NCBI GenBank assembly: GCA_020137815.1
Contig: CM035353.1
Coordinates: forward strand, 2,372,982-2,436,981
Origin: Hormiphora californensis
Lineage: Eukaryota > Ctenophora > Tentaculata > Cydippida > Pleurobrachiidae
Reading direction: 5' to 3'
Length of the DNA: 64,000 nt
Positions 41,212-52,814 of this stretch are shown in pieces. Position 1 is the stretch's first letter. Each line of letters starts with the position of its first letter. Both the position numbers and the translations under genes were made by a program. The notes beneath the pieces were generated by a model that was not told the origin of the DNA, made no database searches, and was given only the letters and a program-made list of their open reading frames with translations.

Positions 41212-41929
41212 AACAAGGGTGACTCCCCCACCACCCCCTCCGCTCCTCGGGAAAGATACCAGTGGCCCATAAATTATATAACAAATAAAATAGTAACTGG
41301 TATCCCCTAATCCACCACAGATTAGCGATGGGACCACGACATGTGTGTGATGAAATTCCGGAGTCTGATACGATTCGCAGCTATTCAAGACAGGACACGG
41401 GGATGAAGTAACAGTCATTCGACTATTTAAAAGGACAATTTCGGACACAGTAAATATACACAGAGTTTGCTCGTGTGATAGTTGCATTACATCATTCATG
41501 TTCCTTTAAAAACAATATTATTCAAGTCCTTTGTAGAAATTGCACTGTTGATGCAAGTTTAACTCCAGGTGATACTGATATTGTATTGATCCTGTCAACG
41601 AAGAAGAGGCGGTGACCATACCATGCCTTCAGAAAATACCGATCTGGCCCACGGAAGTCACATTCATCTTTAGATGAAAAAAGGTAAGATCGAAAACTTT
41701 TTAGATGTACTATGGAATAATATCATATTTGAGATGTTGTCCATTCATAATGTTGTAATTTTTTTCAGCAGCGACGAAGACAGTGGTGACTGGCGATTTG
41801 CTGATGATGGTAGGAAGGATAAGTTTGCTGCCTATTGGTATTATGAACTAAAATGCAGGGAGGTACCGCTAAGTCCTCCCTTACGCCAGGAGTCAGTGGT
41901 TGATGAGGAGGAGGTGTGTCCTCCTGGAT
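41212..41929. other. Intergenic DNA with a possible exon
   Basis: An open segment after TTTTTTTCAG (41768) reads SDEDSGDWRFADDG...KFAAYWYYELK and may be an exon; no partner was found. The rest shows no gene. Confidence 0.3.
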
Positions 41930-42730
41930 CAAGCTGGAGAAGAAGGGCAGAAATATCTCCATTGCGATTTATTCTTATACCGAATGTAGACCGTATTACT
42001 TAATTACAGTCGGACCCCGATTTAGGGACCCCCGATTTAGTGGCACCCCGATTTAGGGACAGGATTTTTTCCCCCCGATATAGGAATTTAACCTTATTTG
42101 ACCCCGATTTAGTGGACACCCCGATTTAGTGGACAAGAGCCTTTCCCCCGAGGGTGTCCCTAAATCGGGGTCCGACTGTAGTGCTTCCCAGTGTAGCAGC
42201 ATGCCTGAACAACCCCCATCAACCAAAGAGGAGGAACTAGGAGAATTATTGAAATGTCCGGTATGTTATTGTATGGTTCGACCCCCGGTGAACCAGTGCC
42301 CTGAAGGACATGTAGGCTAAATGAACTCCCTGCAAGGAGGTGGAGGGAACAACTTATAGAAGGGGTCGACATGATGAATTCAGTGGTTAACCCATCTAGT
42401 ATCCCGGGAGCGGACGGCACCTGTATATATTGTATATAATGGTTCGACCCCCGGTGAACCAGTGCCCTGAAGGACACGTCATTTGCAATGGATGTAAGGA
42501 GCAGCTCATGAAGGAGGTGTGCCCGGTATGCAGGGCCACCATGGGAAAGATAAGAAATCTCTTTTTCGAGAAAGTAGCCAACATGCTACTGCTGATGTGC
42601 AAGAGCAATTGCGGAGAACCGGTTTAACGACACCACCGATTATTTGACTTGCAAGAATAGGTATGTTAAGCGCCCGGAAAAGGACATTATGAAATCATGT
42701 TGGCACCCGAATGGAGCTAAACGAACACCT
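41930..42730 (+). pseudogene. SIAH-like RING gene, copy 2, broken
   Basis: 41932-42001 is the C-terminal segment (SWIKLEKKGRNISIAIYSYT) of a tandem neighbour, followed by a pogo-like MITE. From ATG 42201 the RING N-terminus (LLKCPVCYCMVRPPVNQCPE) runs to 42313 and then breaks into foreign sequence (RLNELPARRWREQL..., SSIPGADGT, RT-like). At 42440 the RING resumes with a duplicated stretch (MVRPPVNQCPEGHVICNGCK, EVCPVCRATMGKIRNLFFEK). After NCGEPV a deletion shifts the frame to a stop. The intact zinc-ligand pair CPVC supports that the Ser in copy 1 is derived. Confidence 0.65.
42007..42178. mobile_element. pogo-like MITE with known empty site
   Basis: CAGTCGGACCCCGATTTAGG ... CCTAAATCGGGGTCCGACTG, 172 bp, flanked by TA. 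SIAH copy 1 (39151-39170) has the same flanks, CTTAATTA and TGCTTCCCAG, joined without it, so insertion duplicated TA only. Confidence 0.9.
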
Positions 42731-42898
42731 ATAAATGAAAGAAATTCCTTGCTAAAAGAGTCTCGAATTACAAAAGAGAAGACAATAAAAGTTGTATTTA
42801 TCAGTTGTTCAGTTACATCAACTTCAATGTTTTATAACTGACATATTTTCTATTTGAACCGGTACCCCGGCCTTCGCAAAAAATGTTTTATAACTCTG

Positions 42899-43400
42899 GA
42901 ACTTCGACAGAATTTAGGGTAGGTCTGAATCTAGGGTAGGTCTGTAACGTATCGTTTATCAAAACATTGCAATTCGAGAATAAAGATGGGTGCACCACTT
43001 TTAATTTCAGGCCGATAAAGTTAATTTTATTTGATATTGTGATGTACGGAACACAGTTCACCGACCACCGTCTACCGACGTAATGGATGATTAAGATGGA
43101 ACTTCAATGATTTGATACGAGATACGGGAAGTGGTTCAGTTGCAGTGACCTAATCTGTGTCTAACCTCGAATTTCAATGAGTTGATACGAGATACGGGGT
43201 GTGGTTCAGTGACCTAATTTGTGTCCAACCTCGAATTGCAATGAGTTAATACGAGATATAGGACCTAATCTCGAATTGCAATGATTTGATAAACGATACG
43301 TTACGGACCTACCCTAAATTCAGACCTACCCTAAATTCAGACCTACCCTAAATTCAGACCTACTCTAAATTCAGACCTACCCTAAATTCTGTCGAAGTTC
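42899..43400. mobile_element. 502-bp TIR element with terminal tandem repeats
   Basis: Ends GAACTTCGACAGAATTTAGG and complement. TTCAGACCTACCCTAAA is repeated five times at the right end and about twice, inverted, at the left. Subterminal GTATCGTTTATCAAA is also inverted. Internal GATACGAGATACGGG-type repeats. It cuts SIAH copy 3 just before EKVANML. Confidence 0.75.
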
Positions 43401-43965
43401 TACTGAGAAGGTAGCCAACATGCTACCGCTGATGTACGAGAGCAACTGCGGAGAAGCTGTTGAGTTTAACGACACCACCCATTATTTGACTTGTAAAAAT
43501 CTCTATGTAAAGTGCCCGGAAACTGACATTTGTATACATGTGGATTGTGGACACGCGGAAAGAGTTGATGGATCATTTATACGGACATGCTACTAGTGAA
43601 AAAGTGGTAGGAGACACCGTTGTGCTAAAACTGGATTGCCTGGATGGGCAAAGTCATGGACTCTTCCGCTCATGACCTATGAGGAGCCCTTCTGGGTAAA
43701 AATTGAGAGTAAACCGAAGAAGGAGATTGAGGTAGCGGTCTATTCTTTATCCTTCCTTGAGAAGCGGTTTGACACAAACATCAAGTGGAACGGGCCTATT
43801 CCAAACCTGGAGAGCGACTATGGGGTAAACGAGGGAGACGTTTTGAATATTCCTTGTCGAACTTGGCAGCGACTGCTCGGCACATCGAGAGATCTAAGTA
43901 TCAGGGTTCGGATTAGACAGCTACAGACAGTGCAGCTCAATGGAGCAGGATGTGAAATCCAGTAG
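43401..43965 (+). pseudogene. SIAH-like gene, copy 3, lacking the RING
   Basis: Begins EKVANMLPLMYESNCGEAVE with the zinc-finger region (YVKCPETDICIHVDCGH), a TAG at about 43594, then the C-terminal domain from 43636 (WTLPLMTYEEPFWVKIE, EIEVAVYSLSFLEKRFDTNI, WNGPIPNLESDYG) ending at TAG 43965. The RING end was lost to the TIR element at 42899-43400. The C-terminal part is the most complete of the cluster. Confidence 0.6.
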
Positions 43966-44305
43966 TGTGTGACAACACACATGTCGGTGTGTTAATCACT
44001 ATCATTAACTTAATATTATATCAGCAGCATGCCCATTTTAACCTAATCTAACTACCTTTTCATTGAAAGCCGTCACAAACAGACTATCTTTTAATGTTCA
44101 GAACAATCCGAGTACCAGTTCTTTAGCACGCAAGAAGGTGCAATACTACATGTTATATTGTAATGTATATCAGAGATAATAAATAAATAAATAAATGTGT
44201 TTTCGCAATGATCCTTGTTTTCATACCTGTTTAATGCACTGCATTTTACGTTATCTACACACTAACCAAATTAATTACTTAACTAGTGCTTCCCAGTGTA
44301 GCAAC

Positions 44306-44420
44306 ATGCCTGAACAACCCTTATCAACCAAAGAGGAGGAACTACGAGAATTATTGAAATGTCCCGTATGTTATTGTAATGTGCGACCCCCGGTGAACCA
44401 GTGCCCTGAATGGATGCAAG
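44306..44420 (+). pseudogene. SIAH-like RING fragment, copy 4
   Basis: MPEQPLSTKEEELRELLKCP through CYCNVRPPVNQCPE, then an internal deletion jumps to the segment around GCKEQL in another frame. Acceptor and leader (GCTTCCCAGTGTAGCAACATG) are conserved. An ATAAATAAATAAATAAAT simple repeat lies at 44178. Confidence 0.65.
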
Positions 44421-45230
44421 GAGCAGCTCATGGTGGGTCCGGTATGCATGTACACCTGTACATGCAACGATGAAAAAAGGCAACCTTCACATAAACCTGA
44501 TATAATATTTAATTTACAGATTGTACTTAAAAAGTTAATTTATTTATTTATTATGGCAACTATTATTCGCTCGCTTTCTTTGGTGACAAAGTCAATTACA
44601 ATAACTCGAACCCCGGACCAATGGCTCAAGAGGCTCAAGAGGGCGGAACACCGGGCAAGAGCGGAACAACCTGATATAATTTATTCTATTTTTCTCAAAC
44701 TAATTCAAGGTGTCTGGTAAGTGATATTATTCGATGTGAAAGATACGAAAGGATATTATACCTGTAATAATCATTCATCAAGAAAGAGATTCGTGACTTT
44801 AATAGCTCAGCAAAAGTGATGAATTGATACAGTACCACACTAACCGGTAGATGAACCCGTTTATATTATGAGTAGAGAAGAGTTCTATCGACTTAACGCT
44901 GAAATGGCAGAGCAAGGAGCCTATCTTTACAACCTTCCCATGGATCTAGGGGCTAAAATACTATTTATTTCACTGTTTCTTAAATAATCAGTTGCAGGAA
45001 ATGAACAAAGTCAGTAAGCGTCCGGAAGGATGGACATTTAATGGAAAAGTGTCAAGATGAATGCTGAAAAAACATAAAAAGTAGGGCTAAAAAAAGCTGA
45101 AAAAGGCCAACATAAAAAAGCCATCAACCAAAATCAGGGTACCTTTAGCTTTTTTTAGGGCTGGCCCCCCCCCCAGTCTACCATTCAATGTTTTGTCATA
45201 TCATGGGGGGGGGGTTAACCCTAAAATTTT
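44421..45230. other. Region without a convincing gene
   Basis: A small frame from ATG 44553 (MATIIRSLSLVTKSITITRT) to 44720 is Arg-rich and might be an exon, but has no support beyond being open. Confidence 0.3.
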
Positions 45231-45238
45231 CTCCTTCA

Positions 45239-45773
45239 CTTCAGAAAACGGCGGATCAGACGCAACATCCCTGCCCTCCACAGATACCCCTGGTGCCAGA
45301 GAAGTTATATTGCAGTTACAATTCAATTTTTATGTCATATCATTTGGGGGGGGGGGGGGATTTCAACCCTAAAATTCTCTCCCTCTCACTATTCTTCTCC
45401 CTTTCATAATATCCCCGCTCCTTCACTTTGAAGGAAACTTCGGCCCAGACGCTACACCCCTGCAGCCCTCCATGATAGATGCCCCTGGAGAAGGTATATT
45501 GCAGTCTACCATTCAATTTTTACTTCACTTTGGGTATTGGTACCATGCGACTATAACAGCAACTAAACAAAGAGGTAATGAAAACACTATCTCTATCCCT
45601 CTATCTCTCTATCTGTTCTTGGTTTATATCTAAATGAAAAAACTAAACAATCTGTATTTGAGCTCAAAGCTGAACAAATTTATTATTCTCAGGATTGAAG
45701 TACAAGGTCGTTTTCGACGACGATGGAATATCCAAGTGGACGAATGACATTGCAGAAAAGGGGACACATGAGG
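45239..45773 (+). CDS. Duplicated short exons and a following exon of an unknown gene
   Basis: Two related exons, 45248-45301 (GGSDATSLPSTDTPGARE) and ~45433-45492 (GNFGPDATPLQPSMIDAPGE), each preceded by a G-run and ACCCTAAAAT-TCTC intron sequence, arose by tandem duplication. The second has donor GAAG|GTATAT; in the first the same position reads GAAG|TTATAT, so its donor is lost. A further exon, 45696-45773 (LKYKVVFDDDGISKWTNDIA), has good splice sites. Family unknown. Confidence 0.35.
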
Positions 45774-46322
45774 TAAGAACCCCCTAGAAGAAACGCTAGA
45801 AAAGTCATCACCTGTTTATTAATTATCTGAGACCCCGGTCTCAGTATGTTGTTTCTTCAAAATATTAAAAAATTGTACCATCCGAGGTATTATATTGCCA
45901 CACCTGTGACATCACACAATTGGTACACTAAATAGTGACTACCACAGGTTGAAGAGGAATGGGGGTCCGACTGTATTATGTTTACAAAAGGTTAAGACTG
46001 AGAGAAACAAGGAGAAGGCTAATGGTGCCGAGAAAAGAATTATGATCATCAATCTTCCTAACTGATAACTTGATAACTTCTCTTGAGAGGTGACTCCCCA
46101 TGTTATGGAGCAAGAGTGTGTTGTTTTTCTTCTTTTTAAAACAGAACTGTTTAACCAGAACTTTAATATCCAATTTTAAAACGTTTTTTAGTGTGCCCCA
46201 CTAAGGACACACTAGACTAAGAGTCGGCGAAAATAAAATAAACACCATTTTTGAGAATTGGGTAATCTGAGTCGGCAAAAAGAAAATAAGCACCGGTGGG
46301 CCAGTTGAGGTGGAAAGCAAGA
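45774..46322. other. Intergenic DNA
   Basis: Contains only the right end of a pogo-like MITE (GGGGTCCGACTGTA at 45961-45974). No gene seen. Confidence 0.4.
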
Positions 46323-46636
46323 ATGGATGAAGCGGCAACGCAAACTCCACCTCTGATCCTCCATGACCAGGAAACGCAGACTCCCTCCCAGGAAACACGT
46401 CACATCCGGTAAGACCCTGCATCCTATCTACAACCAATAACAAGTAACTATAACTATCGTTGCTTCCCTGCAGCAGGGGGTGTGTGGATAGAGATGCAGC
46501 AAAAAAGACCATCCAGAGTCACATACGATATTTGGAGGAAACAGTTGAAAGTCATCGAGCCCGCAACACAAAGTTAGAGGAGGAGAGTCGGTGCAACAGC
46601 ACAACTTGTTACAAACATGAATTGCTCACAATTTGA
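46323..46636 (+). CDS. Small two-exon gene, 82-residue coiled-coil protein
   Basis: Exon 1, 46323-46408, from ATG (MDEAATQTPPLILHDQETQT...) to donor CG|GTAAGA (phase 2). Exon 2, 46474-46636, after TTCCCTGCAG, stops at TGA. The join is in frame. The product has an acidic, Thr/Pro-rich N-terminus and a helical part (KKTIQSHIRYLEETVESHRA, TKLEEE) likely to form a coiled coil. No family is recognised; it may also be part of a longer gene. Confidence 0.45.
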
Positions 46637-47140
46637 CGCACCTCATATAAAAGGTCCTCTACTGTGCAAGATGTTCGTGGCATTCCCACCTGCCTAAGGT
46701 GACCTGGGGAGTGAACACTGAACGTACCAACGAAATAATGCCATTTCTTCAGAACCTGGTCGGCAATATCCCTACGAGACTTGAAATAGGATTATATGCA
46801 CATACTGCAAAGGCGTGAAGCCCTATGGACACAATCTCGGGCTTGTAAGAACCGATGTCCAAAACATCACACACACATGATCTTTAAATATGATGTTTGA
46901 AAGCAATGACATAGAATGGGTGAAGTATAATATATATTTTCGATGATGACATCCGCCTCCTCCCGAGGGTAAAAGAGAGGAGGTAGCACGAGGTACAGGC
47001 TGCTGAAGATATCACTTATCAGGGGGCTGACAGTCAACTTTAAGGATGCTGTGGATAGGGTAGTGGTAGTGGAAATGGACAGTGGGGATAGTTCAGGATA
47101 GTAACCCGAACCCCGTTTCCCCCACTACACGACGAACAAG
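46637..47140. other. Intergenic DNA
   Basis: No gene seen; poor open frames in all phases. Confidence 0.35.
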
Positions 47141-47455
47141 ATGAACAATAATACAATAAATGAGGATATCCTGCTCATCGAAAATGAAGAGGAGATCCCG
47201 GAGTTACCGGAGCAGCACTCAGCAGGTCCAGACACCATCCAATGGAAAATGATGGACATTGTACTACCAGCTATCCAGGAATACCTGGAAAGCATCCTGA
47301 AGGATTGCATAATCCTTGGAACGATTCCGGAACAATGGCTGAAGACTAAAGGAGTTCTACTGAGGAAACCGGGGAGGGATGCAACAAAAACAAGCGGATA
47401 CAGAACTATACCTCTCTCCAGTGTAATGTTCAAGCTCCTATAGAAAAGTTGTTAA
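47141..47455 (+). pseudogene. Non-LTR retrotransposon reverse transcriptase fragment
   Basis: HSAGPDTIQWKMMD, then CIILGTIPEQWLKTKGVLLR, KPGRDATKTSGYRTIPLSSV, MFKLL matches the N-terminal fingers of LINE reverse transcriptases (A/S-GPD...W...IP..W....v..L.KPG....YR.I.L.). The frame stops at a TAG within KLLEKLL. The palm YADD region is absent. A second piece (YRTITLSSVMFKLLEK) is at 48324-48375. Confidence 0.65.
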
Positions 47456-47473
47456 TCCGCTTTCAACGCACAA

Positions 47474-47597
47474 CAGGATAACAGAACCCTATTTCCCAGG
47501 ATAATAGAACCATATTTCCCAGGATAACAGAACGCTATTTCCCAGGATAACAGAATCCTATTTCCCAGGTTAACAGAACGCTATTTCCCAGGATAAC
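47474..47597. repeat. Tandem repeat, five copies of a ~25-bp unit
   Basis: Unit GGATAACAGAACGCTATTTC with single-base variants; directly after the LINE fragment. Confidence 0.85.
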
Positions 47598-49595
47598 CAA
47601 ACTTTAGCGGCAAAACTATCATTGTATTTTATAGCGGGCGGGGCCAAACAGTTTACAGCTGTGAAAGTAGACTATGAATTTACTCAATAAAACAGACAAC
47701 CGGTATCACAAAAAACGGACTCTGGGCCTGAAAGCACAGAATACCTTTATCAGGCTTCTGTTGGAGTTTGAGGAGATGAAAATGCAGATTATCCTGGAAC
47801 GATTCCGGAACAATATGTTCAAGTTCAATTTCAAATAAATTACACACAATAGTTAATACAACATACAGTGCAGAAATTCCCATCTCGTGGGTCCTCCTTT
47901 GTCAACTAGTATACATGTAAATATGTATTTAAAAGTCCCTACTCAGACATAAACAGCGTCAGCAGCAAACAACATCTACAGCTTCACACAACACTCTTCC
48001 TTTCTGCCTCTCGAAACTCATTAGGGACCGTCATATAGCCACGCACCGGTGGTCTGTCATAGAATTCCTTCATGAACGCACCAAGGTTTGCCTTCTGAAA
48101 GAGTAACCTCTCGAAGGAGTTAATTCCATAACCGAGGTGCCCTGAAGCCTAAAGAAGCCTAAAGGAATTCTACTGAAAAAATCGCCACTAGAAACTCTCG
48201 GGTTTCTGTGTGGCTCTAAAAAACACTTCGAATCGGAGAGGCACTATCAACGATGCGGCTGGAGGCTTTCAATATTGGATAAATGGTGAAATTCTAAATG
48301 AAAAGCAATACAACACAAGTTCACACGTACAGAACGATAACTCTCTCTAGCGTAATGTTCAAGCTACTAGAAAAGTATCAATGTACAACAGGGAATATAT
48401 CTACAACCGATTGCAAGACTTGCAATTTAATATAACAATTATTGACTCAAATATTGACTGAGTATGGATAGATGACACGAGGCTATCCTTTTACCCTTAT
48501 AGGTGAATGCCTTATGCCACGTCAACTAACTTCCGAGCAACACACCGGTGTATCGTTTGAGTCCATACCCCTTGGAGACACCGCACAATCTGCCAATGAG
48601 TACGAGGAAACATTCATTCATGAAGAGGAGCCAAGCATAACAGATTAGTAAAATCAGCACAAGCAACAATTGCCTTCATCGTAATTATAGATTTACGCAC
48701 ATATATAAGTCGATGAAGATATATCCTGTTAAGGATTTTATCCAATAGTAAGTACAATCTGCCACACAGATTGCTAAAACAGAAATTGCATCTGTGTGCA
48801 AAACGATAAGAGATGCCATACTCCTGTGGTTGTCGAAAATTACACTCTTTAAATTAAAATTAAATTATTTAATACCTAGAATACTAATATACCCATCTGC
48901 ATAACTAGCAAAATCCCATCTCCACCGTTCTTGGTATGGGTTTAAATGGCCGCTCAAAGGAAGTGAAGAACGCCAAGTGGTAAACCTAGAAATCAGCAAT
49001 ACAGGAAGATCCCAGATCAATAGTAATTACAGGTTTTGTAAATTGACACTTATAACCACCTGGAATCGAGGGAGAGGATGACCCGTGTGTTAAACTGAAT
49101 TCCCAAGAGAAAGTGGAGAAAACACTAAAGACTCTTAAAGGGAAACTAGAATAACGAAAAAGGGGTGATTTTGCCACAAAATCGAAGCCGCGAAAAGGGG
49201 ACGATAAAGTCAAAACTAGAATAACTATTATTTATACCAATCTACATTAATTTCACGGCCCCCTAGTCAGAAGGGAATTGTCATTGCCAGGATTAGAAAA
49301 TTCGAAGCTGAAGCATTTAGCAATTGCTCAGCAATTAAGAGATACTAGCGCAACAGGAAGACCTGTTTATTTAGTGATGTTTTTATCTCATAATATACTA
49401 ATATAGATCGAACGCTACCCAAAGGGGAACTTGCCCCAAAGACTTGACGGCGATTGCTAGGATAATTGTTTGGTATCAGTCCAGTATAATGCAGGAGTGT
49501 GGCGGACCAGCAGGTTGGAATAAGAACCCTGTTAAACCTCAGCGTGGAAATAGAGAAGGTGAACGGTGATATACCGGAGCTTGTTGTAATGGTCA
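47598..49595. other. 2-kb region without a convincing gene
   Basis: Holds the short RT fragment at 48324-48375. GAACGATTCCGGAACAA (47798) repeats the LINE text at 47318. Otherwise AT-rich with no supported frame. Confidence 0.4.
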
Positions 49596-49604
49596 GTATG
49601 GAGA

Positions 49605-50376
49605 GGTGTGCGGACTCTAGTGCTAAAATCACTAAAAGCGAACTCGAGATTTCGGCCGTTAGGCCGGAAACGAGAGTTTTCTGTACCTCTATACTCATTT
49701 CGAAGTGTTAGGGCCGTTATTTGGGTTCGAGGTTAGGGGTTAGGGTAAAGGTTATCCCGGTGTCCGGGGGGTTTAAAGTGGCCGGGAATGGCCGTAGGCC
49801 ATTCCCAAAATCGACCGATTTTCCGTGGCTAGTAGTTAGCAGTTCAATAAATATCGCTGTCGGCAGGGCACCATCTTTATAAGTCATTTAGAAAGTTTTA
49901 AAAAAGTTTTAAAAAAGTGTTTTCACCCAGGACCGATCGGGATTCGAACCCGGATCTCCCGCTTGATAGGCAAGCTCTAGACCGCTAGGCCACCTCAGCG
50001 CTTAATAAATTGCAATCGGGAATGTATTTATTCTTTATGTGCGCTTTTCGGCCAAGGAGAGGGGGAAGATTTCGGCCAGAGACCGAAATATTCCCGTTTT
50101 TTTGAGGTAAGACAGGTAGATTTGAACCGATTTTCGCGCGGCGTCTGATTTTGTGCGTGATAGCCTAGAAATCGTTACCAGCGTCCCCCAGACATGAATT
50201 TCGGTCCAAAAAACTAAGGAGTGCCAGGTGAACACACTGTGTCATTTGTGTGAAAAATGGCCGAAATTAAATTTGGCCGTCGGGAATCGTCTTCCCATAT
50301 TCCTCTGGTTATGGTTAGATATAGAGTCCTCCTTGGGTTTAGATATAGAGTCCGTTAGCACTAGAGTCCGCCCACC
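49605..50376. mobile_element. 772-bp TIR element, 9-bp target duplication, enclosing a tRNA-like sequence
   Basis: Ends GGTGTGCGGACTCTAGTGCT and complement (22 bp, one mismatch), flanked by GTATGGAGA (49596-49604 and 50377-50385). No protein frame. A tRNA-like sequence is at 49931-50001 on the minus strand. A lone end of the same family is at 22276. Confidence 0.85.
49931..50001 (-). repeat. tRNA-like sequence, probably a SINE head or tRNA relic
   Basis: On the minus strand it has an A box (TGGCCTAGCGG), a plausible anticodon stem-loop (loop CTATCAA) and a perfect B box (GGTTCGAATCC) in correct spacing. The acceptor arms (GCTGAGG and TCGGTCC) do not pair and the anticodon would be AUC, which is not used by nuclear tRNAs. 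It is therefore promoter-like but not a functional tRNA. An A-rich stretch follows on the same strand. Confidence 0.6.
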
Positions 50377-50517
50377 GTATGGAGATCCATAATTTTAAGG
50401 TTCCGACCGGTTCCAACGGTGATATCGTTGGCTGAAACAACGGAGAATGTAGATTCTGCAGCCAATGGATTTGAAAAGTAAATCAGCGGCTACACGAGTT
50501 ATAAATACAGTCGGACC

Positions 50518-50679
50518 CCGATTTACCGGGATGCTCGGGGGAAAGGGTTTTGCCCGGTAAATCGGGGTGTCCGGTATATCGGGGTCAAATACCGTTAATT
50601 TCCTATATCGGGGGAATTTTATCCTCCCGGTAAATCGGGGTTCCGGTAAATCGGGGCCCGGTAAATCGGGGTCGGACTG
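50518..50679. mobile_element. pogo-like MITE, third copy
   Basis: CAGTCGGACCCCGATTTACC ... GTAAATCGGGGTCGGACTG, TA-flanked. The right half holds extra copies of CCGGTAAATCGGGG. A 5' end alone (CAGTCGGACCCCGATTTAGG) is at 61232. Confidence 0.8.
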
Positions 50680-51167
50680 TACCGTAAAAAATTAATTCCT
50701 TTATTGTAAACAAATGTAAGGTACGATTACATTATTATATGTGGAAGTTTTCAGATGTTTTAATTATTATGAGCACATGCTGAAATGGATGGGATTAATG
50801 AGCGATAATTTTAAGATCGGTTTCATAAGCGAGACGCCCAAAATAAATAAATAATGTGAATACTGAATGATGAAAGATTTGAGAACTAATTAAACGTCCT
50901 CAAAGGCGTTAACCACATTCACGATCTAACAACAGAAGTCTTCTACGAGCTGGAAAGTGACGTAGAATCTATAAAAAACTTGGAAGATTGCGAAATGGAA
51001 GTCCAAGGATTGGTGTTGGTAGAAGAACAACTACACTACCAAACCCCTCATTACGATAGCCAAAGACATCGATCGAAGCTGATATTTTAAATATTGGGTA
51101 CATAGTGACTATTAATTAAATTGTAAATTTTAAATTCAAAAGGAGCTAAGAAACTGTTATTTGCCGA
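50680..51167. other. Intergenic DNA
   Basis: AT-rich; no gene seen. Confidence 0.35.
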
Positions 51168-51870
51168 ATCAGTTCAAACATTTGCAGTTTCATATTTGTT
51201 TCATTTTGAATGCTCTGTTACACTGACATACACCCGTCTAAGTCTCTCTTTAATCCTAAATCTATCAATTTACAACCGCATCGCCTAGTCTGGTTCAGTC
51301 ATTCTGTCAAATAGTGCTCCTTTCCTGTATCTTTCAACACAGTACCTCTAATATCTGATCTCTAACGCACTCAATACCTGCTCGTTTTCTTGTACTCAGG
51401 TCACGTCCATAATATTGCTCTGTCTCAAAACATACTCCTTGTGCTAATGCTCCTCTATATCCCCTAATGATTCCCAAAATTTCAAGTTTCTATCTTCAAA
51501 ACTGTGGTCTCAGTAGCATTAAAACTGTCAAATACATCATTCTACATTCTGGATACAGAATAACTTTGCGGATGTGTGACATAAACGAATTGCCGGGATT
51601 CTCCAGACTCTCTCACAATCAGTTCAAACATTTGCAGTTTCATATTTGTTTCATTTTGAATGCTCTGTTACACTGACATACACCCGTCTAAGTCTCTCTT
51701 TAATCCTAAATCTATCAATTTACAACCGCATCGCCTAGTCTGGTTCAGTCATTCTGTCAAATAGTGCTCCTTTCCTGTATCTTTCAACACAGTACCTCTA
51801 ATATCTGATCTCTAACGCACTCAATACCTGCTCGTTTTCTTGTACTCAGGTCACGTCCATAATATTGCTC
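51168..51870. repeat. Two identical 253-bp direct repeats, 450 bp apart
   Basis: 51168-51420 and 51618-51870 are identical in every line compared; 197 bp of unique DNA lies between. Not LTRs (no TG...CA ends). The perfect identity indicates a recent duplication or an assembly duplication. No gene. Confidence 0.85.
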
Positions 51871-52811
51871 AATCCTTGTGTTTTGGTGCACTAAGTCGCT
51901 TATCGCGTGTAACAACTCACAATTGTTCTTATCTGTCCCACCCGTCTTGTCCTATAGAACATCGTACACATTCTAGGGACGCTACAATCTGTCCCACCTC
52001 TTATTTGTATTTGATCATTTTTGTTCATCTTGATCTCTACTGGAAGTGGAAATGGTACACCTCTCATCTGATCACCAACAACATCACGGTACCAATCATA
52101 CATCAAAAAGCTGTAAGTTCATCTGTCTGTATTGTCTGTTCATCTATTGTGTACCATTGATAATGATTCCGGAGTAAACCTTACCAATCAATAATTTAAT
52201 TAGAGCTACTATAGACAGACTACCCCAGACCCAAGCTTGAGAAGTGTCCACTCGACGGACCGTCGTCGTAACAAACAAACGAACATGCCTACCTGCACAG
52301 CAACCCAAGCTTGAAAATGTGCCCCCTAACTTGTCTTTTTGCTTATTCGCAAGATAACTGCAATGTCCTCACGGGGCGGAGATGCGAAGAGTGCAACCGA
52401 CCTTTAACCGTGGGGGCTGCGTAAGTGTCTTGCAAGTACAATGACTGACTGACAATATGAATGCAATGATATCAACTGACCACAACACGATGACAGACGC
52501 TATGACGAGGTTGCAATGTCGTTCTGCCCTAACGGGCAGAGTTTGGCACGCTATAACCTATCTGTACCACCACCACCACCACTGTTATTTGCCCTCAGAC
52601 AACCATGCCACGGGAGTAAACCAACTCCACAATGGGAATTGTTAAAAAAACACCATTCACAAAATAACATATATTATATGTGGCGGTCATGGTGATGGAG
52701 TTTGCAACGAGCAACATGTATTAGCACCCGAGACCAGTCCTCTCAGGGACGACAATAATTGACAGTTGCAATATGTAACACCGGTAACGTCTGTAGAACG
52801 AATCAAGTGTC
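51871..52811. other. Intergenic DNA
   Basis: No supported gene. AACCCAAGCTTGAAAATGTG at 52302 echoes ACCCAAGCTTGAGAAGTGTC at 52230, a small local duplication. Confidence 0.35.
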
Positions 52812-52814
52812 CTT

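Noticed and set aside
49720-49760. Telomere-like TTAGGG words (also CCCTAACCC at 24604)
   Set aside because: Only one or two units each, irregular; no array.
49931-50001. tRNA gene
   Set aside because: Acceptor arms do not pair and the anticodon would be AUC. Kept as a tRNA-like repeat.
51168-51870. The two 253-bp repeats as LTRs of a small retroelement
   Set aside because: No TG...CA termini, no target duplication and only 197 bp between them.
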